A DNA stretch of 8,746 nt from the NCBI RefSeq assembly GCF_001854865.1, contig NZ_MDDW01000001.1, positions 765,384 to 774,129 on the forward strand, read 5' to 3'. Made by a program: the position numbers and the translations under genes. Every line of letters starts with the position of its first letter. Position 1 is the first letter of the stretch. This DNA is from Rhizobium sp. LCM 4573. GTDB taxonomy: Bacteria; Pseudomonadota; Alphaproteobacteria; Rhizobiales; Rhizobiaceae. Positions 1 through 6,168 of the stretch are shown piece by piece. The notes beneath the pieces were generated by a model. That model was not told where the DNA came from, did not search any database, and worked only from the letters and a program-made list of their open reading frames with translations.

Positions 1-476
1 CCATGAAGGCGGGGGTAACGCATTCCCTCGTATCGCTGATCGAGAAGAACAAGGTCAGCCCTTCCGTCTCCTCGCTGAAAAAAATCCTGGAAGCGATCTC
101 CTATCCGCTGACCGATTTCTTCGCGCTGACCCTGCCGCCGGTGGATCAGATATTCTACCGCGCCGACGAGCTTACCCCTCTGTCGAAGGGACCGCTGACG
201 CTACTGCAGGTAGGTGATGCGAAGTCCCACAACGTGCAGATTTTCCACGAATTCTACGAACCGGGTGCGGATACGGGCGAGACAATGCTGCAGCACGATG
301 CCGAGGAAGGCGGCGTTGTCGTAGCCGGCGAACTGGAACTGACCGTCGGAAACCAGACCCGCATCCTAAAAAAAGGCGACGCCTTCCTGTTCGACAGCCG
401 CCTGCCGCACCGTTATCGAAATATCGGCACCGAGCATTGCGAGATCGTCAGCGCCGTCACGCCGCCCTATCTCTGA
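1..476 (+). CDS. XRE-family HTH regulator with C-terminal cupin domain (PuuR-like), 5' partial
   Basis: This is probably a DNA-binding transcription regulator that senses a small ligand through a cupin domain. The visible part begins inside the helix-turn-helix: AGVTHSLVSLIEKNKVSPS (residues 3-21 counted from the ATG at position 3) is the recognition-helix half of an XRE/Cro domain. The usual first helices are missing, so that ATG is internal and the gene starts before the window. A linker follows, then a cupin at about residues 75-155. Cupin motif 1 includes H98 and E101/E102, with a GE pair at 109-110. Motif 2 is GDAFLFDSRLPHRYRN, with H136 and N140. These residues fit a metal or ligand pocket. 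HTH-plus-cupin proteins of this layout include E. coli PuuR, which represses putrescine/GABA catabolism. The gene ends in TGA and lies 200 nt upstream of an aldehyde dehydrogenase on the same strand, so control of that gene is a reasonable inference. The family call is firm; the ligand is unknown. Confidence 0.88.
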   Translation, partial: MKAGVTHSLVSLIEKNKVSPSVSSLKKILEAISYPLTDFFALTLPPVDQIFYRADELTPLSKGPLTLLQVGDAKSHNVQIFHEFYEPGADTGETMLQHDAEEGGVVVAGELELTVGNQTRILKKGDAFLFDSRLPHRYRNIGTEHCEIVSAVTPPYL

Positions 477-509
477 CCTCCGGAGCCGATCAAAAACCGC
501 GTTACCGTG

Positions 510-542
510 ATTGAACCCATTGTCAATTATAGTGGGAATCCC
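510..542. promoter_or_regulatory. Candidate operator: overlapping dyads upstream of the aldehyde dehydrogenase
   Basis: This is a locally A+T-richer stretch with overlapping symmetry. ATTGA (510-514) and TCAAT (523-527) form an inverted repeat with an 8-nt spacer. CCCA (516-519) and TGGG (533-536) are the ends of a 21-bp imperfect palindrome in which most interior positions also match symmetrically. GGG-AAT-CCC (534-542) follows directly. Such symmetry is typical of binding sites for dimeric HTH proteins, and the regulator gene ends only about 35 nt upstream. Assigning the site to that regulator is inference. Confidence 0.4.
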
Positions 543-547
543 TAGGT
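519..547 (+). promoter_or_regulatory. Weak candidate sigma-70 promoter for the aldehyde dehydrogenase
   Basis: ATTGTC (519-524) and CTAGGT (542-547) are separated by 17 nt. Each matches 4 of 6 positions of the CTTGAC-N17-CTATAT housekeeping promoter reported for Sinorhizobium meliloti. The -35-like box lies inside the dyads at 510-542, so a bound protein would block it. The match is weak, and cotranscription with the upstream regulator is also possible. Confidence 0.25.
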
Positions 548-663
548 CTACGACGTCCGAGACCCCAGCCGGAACTTCGCCATCACGTCAGAGCGGAATT
601 CTTCCACGTCCGATCCTCCCAGCAGCGCAAATGGCCTTCGCCCGAGCGCAGCTTGTTTTGAAT

Positions 664-668
664 GAAGG
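664..668 (+). promoter_or_regulatory. Ribosome binding site that decides the aldehyde dehydrogenase start
   Basis: GAAGG lies 8 nt before the ATG at 677. The in-frame ATG at 662 overlaps this site and has no purine-rich sequence of its own at the right distance. The protein family also normally begins close to the motif LFINGEW, which favours the start at 677. Confidence 0.6.
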
Positions 669-676
669 TGCCTTCC

Positions 677-2110
677 ATGACCTATCCAAACGTCAAGCTT
701 TTCATCAACGGCGAGTGGCGCGATGCCATCGGCGGCGAGACCATTCCGGTCGTCGATCCGGCGACCGAAGAAGTGATCGGCCAGATCGCCCATGCCCGCA
801 AGGCCGACCTCGATCTGGCGCTGGAAGCGGCTGCCAGGGGCTTCAAGGTCTGGCGCGACACCGCCGCCTTCGAGCGCTCCAAGCTGATGCGCAAGGCAGC
901 CGACATCCTGCGTTCACGCGCCGACACGATCGCGGTGATGATGACCCGCGAGCAGGGCAAGCCGCTTGCGCAGTCCAAGATGGAAGTCATGGGCGCTGCC
1001 GACACGATCGACTGGTTCGCCGAGGAAGCTCGCCGCACCTATGGACAGATCATTCCGGCCCGCTTCACCGGCGTCTCGCAGCTCGCCATCAAGGTGCCGG
1101 TCGGACCGGTCGCCGCCTTCACGCCGTGGAATTTTCCGATCAACCAGATCGTCCGCAAGCTTTCGGCCGCCCTTTCCACCGGCTGCTCTATCATCGTCAA
1201 GGCTCCGGAAGAGACCCCCGCCTCACCCGCCGAGCTCATCCGCGCCTTCGCCGATGCCGGCATCCCGGCCGGCGTCGTCAACCTGGTTTACGGCGTTCCC
1301 GCGGAGATTTCCGAATACCTGATTCCGCATCCGGTGATCCGCAAGATCTCGTTTACCGGCTCCACCCCGGTCGGCAAGCATCTGGCGGCACTCGCCGGCA
1401 GGCACATGAAGCGCGCCACCATGGAGCTCGGAGGCCATGCGCCGGCAATCATCTTCAACGACGCCGATCTCGAAAAGGCGATCGAGGTGACGGCGGGAGC
1501 GAAGTTCCGCAATGCGGGCCAGGTCTGCGTCGCGCCCACCCGCTTCCTGGTACAGGATGGTATCGCCGACAAGTTCCTCGACGGTTTCGTGAAGGCTGCC
1601 AAGGCGATCAAGGTCGGCAACGGTCTGGAGGACGGCGTGACCATGGGGCCGCTCGCCAACGACCGCCGCATCCCGGCCATGGAGGACATGATCAACGACG
1701 CCGTTTCGCACGGGGCCGAGATCAAGACCGGCGGGCGCCGGATCGGCAACAAGGGCTACTTCTTCGAGCCCACCGTGGTCGCCGATGTGCCAACTTCCGC
1801 CAAGGTGATGAATGACGAGCCCTTTGGGCCCCTCGCCATCGTCAACCGCTTCTCCACCTTCGAGGACGCGATCGAGGAGGCGAACCGGCTGCCCTTCGGC
1901 CTTGCTTCCTATGCCTTCACCGGCTCCGTGAAGACCGCCCACGAACTCGGCCGCCAGATGGAAGCCGGCATGCTGACGATCAACCACAATGGCCTTGCGC
2001 TGCCCGAAGTGCCCTTCGGCGGCATCAAGGACAGCGGCTATGGTACGGAAGGCGGCTCGGAAGCCACGGAAGCCTATCTGGAGACGCGCTTCGTCAGCCA
2101 GATGAGCTGA
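677..2110 (+). CDS. NAD(P)-dependent aldehyde dehydrogenase, succinate-semialdehyde dehydrogenase-like (GabD group)
   Basis: This cytoplasmic enzyme of 477 residues oxidises an aldehyde to the acid with NAD or NADP. All core ALDH elements are present: PWNFP with N152 (oxyanion hole), the cofactor-binding GSTPVG loop at 228-233, MELGGHAP with the general base E250, GQVCVAP with the nucleophile C284, EPFGP from E381, and a C-terminal [11 protein letters not shown] segment. The length is normal. The overall pattern resembles proteins annotated as succinate-semialdehyde dehydrogenase. However, the active-site loop reads CVAP rather than the CVCAN of classical GabD, so the substrate is not certain; another semialdehyde or aminoaldehyde is possible. 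The upstream cupin regulator suggests control by an amine- or GABA-related compound, which is inference. The gene converges on cysA and ends in TGA just before a large hairpin. The ALDH family is near certain; the SSADH assignment is moderate. Confidence 0.9.
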   Translation: MTYPNVKLFINGEWRDAIGGETIPVVDPATEEVIGQIAHARKADLDLALEAAARGFKVWRDTAAFERSKLMRKAADILRSRADTIAVMMTREQGKPLAQSKMEVMGAADTIDWFAEEARRTYGQIIPARFTGVSQLAIKVPVGPVAAFTPWNFPINQIVRKLSAALSTGCSIIVKAPEETPASPAELIRAFADAGIPAGVVNLVYGVPAEISEYLIPHPVIRKISFTGSTPVGKHLAALAGRHMKRATMELGGHAPAIIFNDADLEKAIEVTAGAKFRNAGQVCVAPTRFLVQDGIADKFLDGFVKAAKAIKVGNGLEDGVTMGPLANDRRIPAMEDMINDAVSHGAEIKTGGRRIGNKGYFFEPTVVADVPTSAKVMNDEPFGPLAIVNRFSTFEDAIEEANRLPFGLASYAFTGSVKTAHELGRQMEAGMLTINHNGLALPEVPFGGIKDSGYGTEGGSEATEAYLETRFVSQMS

Positions 2111-2129
2111 CAACATCTCGTCCGCCGCG

Positions 2130-2190
2130 GCCCCTCGTCCGCTGCCGCCACCCTCTCCCCGCACGCGGGGAGAGGGTTAGGGTGAGGGGC
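2130..2190. repeat. Nested G+C-rich palindrome between convergent genes (rhizobial intergenic repeat type, possible bidirectional terminator)
   Basis: An inner perfect stem pairs CCCTCTCCCCG (2151-2161) with CGGGGAGAGGG (2166-2176) around a 4-nt loop. An outer 7-bp stem pairs GCCCCTC (2130-2136) with GAGGGGC (2184-2190). It fills most of the 94-nt gap between the dehydrogenase and cysA stop codons, so it could end or protect both transcripts. No T-run follows on either strand, so it is not a classical intrinsic terminator. The left part resembles the right part of the palindrome at 7289-7380, which points to a dispersed repeat family. Rhizobia carry such elements (for example RIME); the exact family is not verified. 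Confidence 0.6.
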
Positions 2191-2204
2191 GAATTACATC
2201 ACTG

Positions 2205-3224
2205 CTACGCAGCAAACACCTTCGCGCGCCGAACGGTGACGAACCCGCCCTTGCCGGCTTTCAAGGCCCGTTCAGGCGCCACGTCGAACTCCAGATGCTC
2301 GCCGGTTTCGGCCGTCGCGATCACCCTGCGGCCGTCGGCCCGGTCGAGAACGCGGGCAATCACCGCTGGAATGCCCGGCCCCTGCTCAGACCAGTCGAGA
2401 TCACTCGGCCGCGCATAGAGCTCCGCCTTGCCGTCGACCAATCCGTCCACTTCGATGGATGCTCCGCTTGCATAGGCCTTGCCGTCGCGCACCTCCGCCG
2501 AAAGCACGTTGGCATCGCCGAGGAATTTCATCACGAAGGCGGATTGCGGATTGCGGCAAACCTCCTCCGGCGTGCCCTGCTGGACGATCTGGCCGTCCTT
2601 CAGGATCACCACGCGGTCGGCGAGATCGAGCGCCTCTTCCTGGTCGTGGGTGACGAAGAGCGTGGTGATGCCGAGTTCCTCATGGATCTCGCGCAGCCAC
2701 CGGCGCAGGTCCTTGCGCACATTGGCGTCGAGAGCCCCGAAGGGCTCATCGAGCAGCAGTACCTTGGGATCGACGGCAAGCGCACGGGCGAGCGCCACGC
2801 GCTGCCGCTGACCGCCGGAAATCTGCGCCGGAAAGCGATCGCCGAGGCCCTCCAGCCGCACCAGCCGCAGGAGTTCGGAAACGCGGGCATCGATGGCAGC
2901 CCTCTCCCGCTTCACCTTGGAGACCTTCATGCCGAAGGCGATGTTTTCCGCGACCGTCATATGCGGAAAGAGCGCGTAATGCTGGAAGACGAAGCCGACA
3001 CCGCGCTCGCGCACCGGAATATCGGTGGCATCCTGATCGCCGAAATAGATGTGGCCACCATCGGAATATTCAAGCCCCGCCACCATACGCAGGATCGTCG
3101 TCTTGCCGGAGCCGGAAGGCCCAAGCAGCGCCACCAGCTCGCCGCTCTCGATGTCGAGCGAAACATCCCGCACGGCGCGGAAGGTATCGAAGGTTTTGAC
3201 CACGTGGTCGAGGCGGATCTTCAT
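2205..3224 (-). CDS. cysA: Sulfate/thiosulfate ABC transporter ATP-binding protein CysA
   Basis: This is the cytoplasmic ATPase that powers sulfate and thiosulfate import through CysT and CysW. Of its 339 residues, the first 235 or so are a complete ABC domain: Walker A GPSGSGKTT (35-43), Q-loop Q81, signature ISGGQ (135-139), Walker B VLLLDE (155-160), D-loop ALDA (164-167) and switch histidine H193. A C-terminal regulatory domain of about 100 residues follows, as in the CysA/MalK group; it is slightly shorter than in some CysA proteins. On sequence alone it could belong to another importer of this ATPase group, but its place as last gene after sbp, cysT and cysW makes CysA the clear choice. 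Its ATG overlaps the cysW TGA by 4 nt (ATGA), indicating translational coupling. GGAG (3233-3236) lies 8 nt upstream of the start. The stop is TAG, close to the palindrome shared with the convergent dehydrogenase gene. Confidence 0.95.
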   Translation of the reverse strand: MKIRLDHVVKTFDTFRAVRDVSLDIESGELVALLGPSGSGKTTILRMVAGLEYSDGGHIYFGDQDATDIPVRERGVGFVFQHYALFPHMTVAENIAFGMKVSKVKRERAAIDARVSELLRLVRLEGLGDRFPAQISGGQRQRVALARALAVDPKVLLLDEPFGALDANVRKDLRRWLREIHEELGITTLFVTHDQEEALDLADRVVILKDGQIVQQGTPEEVCRNPQSAFVMKFLGDANVLSAEVRDGKAYASGASIEVDGLVDGKAELYARPSDLDWSEQGPGIPAVIARVLDRADGRRVIATAETGEHLEFDVAPERALKAGKGGFVTVRRAKVFAA

Positions 3225-4132
3225 GAGCTTTTCTCCGCGGGATTTGCGGCAAGTGCCGGGCGGGGGACGGTCTTGCGGGTGCGGCCGGCACCCTGTCTTT
3301 CAAGCGCGACCTTGGCGATGATGGTGAACACGGCGATGATCGCCAGGATGGAGGCCGAGGCAAAGGCGCCGGCCGTCTGATAATCGTGATAGAGCAGCTC
3401 GATATGCAGCGGCAGAGTGTTCGTCTGCCCGCGGATATTGCCGGAAACGACCGAGACCGCACCGAACTCGCCCATCACACGCGCGTTGCAGAGCACGACG
3501 CCGTAGAGCAGCGCCCATTTGATATTCGGGAGAGTGACCGAAAAGAAGGTGCGCCAGCCGGATGCGCCGAGCGAGGTCGCCGCTTCCTCCAGATCGCGGC
3601 CCTGCGACTGCATGAGCGGGATGAGTTCGCGCGCCACGAATGGGGCCGTCACGAACATGGAGGCGAGAATGATGCCGGGCAGCGCAAAAAGGATCTTGAT
3701 GTCATGCGCATCGAAATAGGGGCCGAAAATTCCCTGCAGGCCGTAGACGAAGAGATAGGCGACACCGGCGACGATCGGCGAAACCGAGAAGGGGATTTCG
3801 ATGAGGACCAGCAGGAAGCGCTTGCCCCGGAAATCGAATTTGGTGATCGCCCAGGCGGCCGCGACCCCGAAGACGGTATTGACCGGCACGGCAATGAGCG
3901 CGGTCACCACCGTCAGCAGGATCGCGTGCCGCGTATCCGGATTGGCGATGGTGGCGCTATAGGTCTTCCAGCCCTGCTTGAACGCTTCGAAGCCGATGAC
4001 GATGAGAGGCGCCAGAATGAGGAAGGCGCCGATCACCAGCACGGTGCCGATAAGCGCTCTGCGGAAGAGCGGCCCGTCGCCGACGCGCGGCGACTTTCTG
4101 CGCCCAAGGCCCGAAGTGAGGTTTGCGCTCAT
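3221..4132 (-). CDS. cysW: Sulfate/thiosulfate ABC transporter permease CysW
   Basis: This is one of the two inner-membrane permeases of the sulfate/thiosulfate importer, with 303 residues. Hydrophobic segments lie at roughly 26-50, 70-95, 105-131, 147-170, 205-230 and 255-277, matching the usual six-helix fold. The EAA loop that docks on CysA runs from E182 (EEAATSLGASGWRTFF) to about 201. It is followed by ARVMGEFGAVSVVSGNIRGQ (217-236), typical of CysW. The reading frame stays open further upstream to 4426, but that extension would lie inside cysT. The ATG at 4132 has a strong GAGGAG site (4139-4144) 6 nt before it, within the end of cysT, and begins only 2 nt after the cysT TGA. The C-terminus is a basic, proline-containing tail. 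Its stop overlaps the cysA start, so the three genes are tightly coupled. Confidence 0.94.
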   Translation of the reverse strand: MSANLTSGLGRRKSPRVGDGPLFRRALIGTVLVIGAFLILAPLIVIGFEAFKQGWKTYSATIANPDTRHAILLTVVTALIAVPVNTVFGVAAAWAITKFDFRGKRFLLVLIEIPFSVSPIVAGVAYLFVYGLQGIFGPYFDAHDIKILFALPGIILASMFVTAPFVARELIPLMQSQGRDLEEAATSLGASGWRTFFSVTLPNIKWALLYGVVLCNARVMGEFGAVSVVSGNIRGQTNTLPLHIELLYHDYQTAGAFASASILAIIAVFTIIAKVALERQGAGRTRKTVPRPALAANPAEKSS

Positions 4133-4134
4133 GG

Positions 4135-4956
4135 TCAGCTCCTCACCGTGTAACGCAGTGCCCGCGCCTGCAGCGTATTGGTGACGGCGAGCATCACGAA
4201 GGCGGTCAGCAGCAGCACGGATGCGATCGCGGCGGCCGCCTGGTAATCGTATTCCTCGAGCCGGATGAAGACGAGGAGCGCGGTGATCTCCGTCGACATC
4301 GGCTGGTTGCCGGCGATGAAGATAATCGCTCCGAACTCGCCAAGCGACCGGGCGAAGGAGAGCGACGTTCCGGCCAGAAGCGCCGGCGTCAGGAGCGGCA
4401 GGATGACCTTGCGGAAGATTTCCCAATCCGAACCACCGAGCGATTGCGCCGCCTCTTCAAGCGCGGGATCGATATCTTCGAGCACCGGCTGCACGGTTCG
4501 CACAATGAAGGGCAGCGATGTGAAGCACATGGCGATCATGATGCCGAGCGGCGTATAGGCCACCTTGATGCCGAGATCGGAAAGCACCGAGCCGAACCAG
4601 CCGTTATTGGCAAAAAGCGCCGTCAGCGCGATGCCGGCCACCGCCGTCGGCAACGCGAAGGGCAGGTCCACCATGGCATCGACGATGCGCCAGCCGGGAA
4701 AGCGGTACCGCGTCAGCACCCAGGCGAGCGCCAACCCGAAGAAAAGGTTGAAGAGCGTGGCGCCGAGCGCCGAAAGCACGGTCACACGATAGCTCGCAAC
4801 CGCGCGCGCGGAGGAGACGATCCGCCAATAGTCTTCCGGACCCAGACTCGCGGCCTTGAAGACGAGTGCGGCGATGGGCAGCACCACGATCAGCCCGACA
4901 TAGAACAGGGTTACACCCAGCGAGAGGCGCAGTCCGGGCAGCACGTTGCGTTTCAA
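4135..4956 (-). CDS. cysT: Sulfate/thiosulfate ABC transporter permease CysT (CysU), TTG start
   Basis: This is the second inner-membrane permease of the sulfate/thiosulfate importer, with 273 residues, close to the usual length. Hydrophobic segments lie at about 12-36, 57-82, 95-117, 134-154, 193-216 and 238-262. The EAA loop is at 168-187 (EEAAQSLGGSDWEIF), followed by FARSLGEFGAIIFIAGN (201-217), characteristic of CysT. The start appears to be TTG at 4956: no ATG or GTG lies between it and the upstream in-frame stop, and AGGGA sits 7 nt before it. A GTG four codons downstream is the only close alternative. The gene follows sbp after a 76-nt gap that contains a strong hairpin. The hairpin plus the weak start codon could lower permease output relative to the binding protein, which is inference. 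Confidence 0.93.
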   Translation of the reverse strand: MKRNVLPGLRLSLGVTLFYVGLIVVLPIAALVFKAASLGPEDYWRIVSSARAVASYRVTVLSALGATLFNLFFGLALAWVLTRYRFPGWRIVDAMVDLPFALPTAVAGIALTALFANNGWFGSVLSDLGIKVAYTPLGIMIAMCFTSLPFIVRTVQPVLEDIDPALEEAAQSLGGSDWEIFRKVILPLLTPALLAGTSLSFARSLGEFGAIIFIAGNQPMSTEITALLVFIRLEEYDYQAAAAIASVLLLTAFVMLAVTNTLQARALRYTVRS

Positions 4957-4963
4957 TGGTCTT

Positions 4964-4968
4964 TCCCT
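4964..4968 (-). promoter_or_regulatory. Ribosome binding site supporting the cysT TTG start
   Basis: The minus strand reads AGGGA here, 7 nt from the TTG at 4956. It is just outside the hairpin at 4977-5007, so the hairpin should not directly cover it. Confidence 0.5.
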
Positions 4969-4976
4969 GTCACGGC

Positions 4977-5007
4977 GAGACCCGGCGGGCTTTCACCCGC
5001 CGGGCTC
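4977..5007 (-). terminator. sbp-cysT intercistronic hairpin (attenuator or mRNA-stabilising stem, not a classical terminator)
   Basis: CCCGGCGGG (4981-4989) and CCCGCCGGG (4996-5004) form a perfect 9-bp stem with a 6-nt loop. With A4980 bulged, GAG (4977-4979) and CTC (5005-5007) add three more pairs. It starts 26 nt after the sbp stop codon. In the direction of transcription the downstream side has no T-run, so full termination is unlikely. Similar stems between a binding-protein gene and its permease genes, such as malE-malF in E. coli, leave the upstream mRNA more abundant. The same role here is inference. Confidence 0.55.
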
Positions 5008-5032
5008 TTGGGAGGAAACTATGGTCAGGCGC

Positions 5033-6019
5033 TTAGCGGCTGCCGTAGAGCTTGTCGAGAGTGCCGCCGGAGGTGAAGTGCTCTTCCTGAATCTTGTCCC
5101 AGCCGCCGAATACGTCATCGACATTGACGAGGCGGATTTCCGGGAACTTGTCCTTGAACTCTGCGGCAACTTTCTCGTTTTGGACGCGATGGCCGAACTC
5201 GGCGGCGATACGCTGGCCCTCCTCGGTGTAGAGGAAGTCGAGATATGACTTCGCAAGTTCGCGCGAGCCGCGCTTGTCCGCAACCTTATCGACGATCGCG
5301 ACCGGGAATTCGGCAAGCAGGCTGACGGAGGGGGTAACACCCTCGACCTTGTCAGCGCCGTACTGCTTGACGATGCCACGCGTCTCGGCTTCGAAGGTGA
5401 TCAGCACGTCGCCAATCTCACGCTCGACGAATGTGGTCGTCGCGGCGCGGCCGCCGGTATCGAATACCGGAACGTTGTCGAAGATCTTGGTGATATAGGC
5501 CTCGATCTTCTCCGTATCGCCGTTATAGGCCTCGTTCGCCCAGGCGTAAGCCGCGAGATAGGTGTAGCGAGCATTGCCGGAGGTCTTCGGATTCGGGAAG
5601 ACCGCATGCACGTCGTCACGGGCGAGATCGCTCCAGTCCTTGATGTTCTTCGGATTGCCGGCGCGCACCAGGAAGGACGGGAAGGAGTAGAAGGGTGATG
5701 CGTCGTTGGCGAAATCCTTCTGCCAGTCTTCGGAAACGAAGCCCTGCTTCACCAGGAAATTCACGTCCGTCACCTGATTGAAGGTCACCACGTCGGCTTC
5801 AAGGCCTTCCACGATCGAACGCGCCTGCTTGGAAGTGCCGGCATGCGACTGGTCGACGGTGACGCCCGGATGCTGCTTGACGAAAGCCTCGTTCTCGGCC
5901 GCGAAAAGCTCGCGGGCCACGTCATAGGAGGCATTGAGAATGGTCGTCGGCGCTTGCGCAAAAGCCGGCGCGGCGAAGAGCGCGGCGATGGCGGTGCCGA
6001 GGATCAGGAGGCGGTTCAT
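5033..6019 (-). CDS. sbp: Periplasmic sulfate/thiosulfate-binding protein
   Basis: This binding protein captures sulfate or thiosulfate in the periplasm and delivers it to CysT/CysW. It has 328 residues, as usual for the family. A Sec signal peptide is clear: basic MNR, a hydrophobic core, and an AFA signal peptidase I site with likely cleavage after A21. The mature part opens with ILNASYDVARELF. It carries QSHAGTSKQAR (57-67) and NPKTSGNAR (143-151), which fits the sulfate-binding protein signature NPK[ST]SGxAR exactly. Later segments GGRAATTTFVEREIGDVLI and FGGWDKIQEEHF also match Sbp. The ATG at 6019 has GGAG upstream at good spacing, and the stop is TAA. It is the first gene of the sbp-cysT-cysW-cysA operon. 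E. coli has both Sbp and CysP, and the motifs here look closer to Sbp. Whether it prefers sulfate or thiosulfate cannot be read from the sequence. Confidence 0.95.
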   Translation of the reverse strand: MNRLLILGTAIAALFAAPAFAQAPTTILNASYDVARELFAAENEAFVKQHPGVTVDQSHAGTSKQARSIVEGLEADVVTFNQVTDVNFLVKQGFVSEDWQKDFANDASPFYSFPSFLVRAGNPKNIKDWSDLARDDVHAVFPNPKTSGNARYTYLAAYAWANEAYNGDTEKIEAYITKIFDNVPVFDTGGRAATTTFVEREIGDVLITFEAETRGIVKQYGADKVEGVTPSVSLLAEFPVAIVDKVADKRGSRELAKSYLDFLYTEEGQRIAAEFGHRVQNEKVAAEFKDKFPEIRLVNVDDVFGGWDKIQEEHFTSGGTLDKLYGSR

Positions 6020-6071
6020 GAAAGTCTCCGGTAATTCGTCTGATTGGCGACGAAACTATCGATGACGACGG

Positions 6072-6091
6072 AAAACCGCGAGAAACCGCGA
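6072..6091. promoter_or_regulatory. Tandem 10-bp repeat upstream of sbp, candidate regulatory site
   Basis: AAAACCGCGA (6072-6081) is followed directly by GAAACCGCGA (6082-6091), with 9 of 10 bases alike and a period of about one helical turn. It lies 53-72 nt upstream of the sbp start. A related GAAAC occurs at 6052-6056. Side-by-side copies on one helix face suit a regulator such as a CysB-type activator, but no known consensus is recognised. I see no convincing -35/-10 pair in the 149-nt gap between sbp and the hydrolase gene. Confidence 0.3.
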
Positions 6092-6168
6092 ACCTCCGCC
6101 GATCGCCCGGTTGGAATTTTCCTCCATTTTCAGAGGCATTTGGCGACGCTTTTCCTCAGCCCCTCGTC

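Noticed and set aside
477..509. Terminator after the cupin regulator
   Set aside because: Only a short CTCCGGAG palindrome is seen at about 478-485, too small to act as a terminator stem.
662..676. Five-residue N-terminal extension of the dehydrogenase from the ATG at 662
   Set aside because: The ATG overlaps the GAAGG ribosome site used by the ATG at 677 and lacks a site of its own.
511..1815. Long plus-strand open frame of 434 codons across the dehydrogenase
   Set aside because: It lies in another frame of a well-supported aldehyde dehydrogenase, is very rich in Arg, Gly and Pro as expected for a shadow frame in G+C-rich DNA, and shows no domain.
1223..2164. Antisense open frame of 313 codons under the dehydrogenase
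   Set aside because: Low-complexity shadow composition with no recognisable motif, and it runs through the hairpin arm at its start. The plus-strand gene has all catalytic residues.
2151..2176. Classical rho-independent terminator
   Set aside because: The stem is strong but no T-run follows on either strand, so I list it as a repeat with possible terminator function.
2295..3380. Plus-strand open frame of 361 codons opposite cysA and the end of cysW
   Set aside because: Shadow of coding sequence with all ABC motifs on the minus strand; no domain is visible.
4133..4426. N-terminal extension of cysW to an upstream in-frame start at 4426
   Set aside because: It would overlap cysT by almost 300 nt. 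The ATG at 4132 has a good ribosome site and gives a normal CysW N-terminus.
3386..5076. Plus-strand open frames opposite cysW and cysT (3386-4153 and 4123-5076)
   Set aside because: Highly charged, Arg/Glu/Asp-rich products are the expected complement of hydrophobic membrane-protein codons; no motif or ribosome site.
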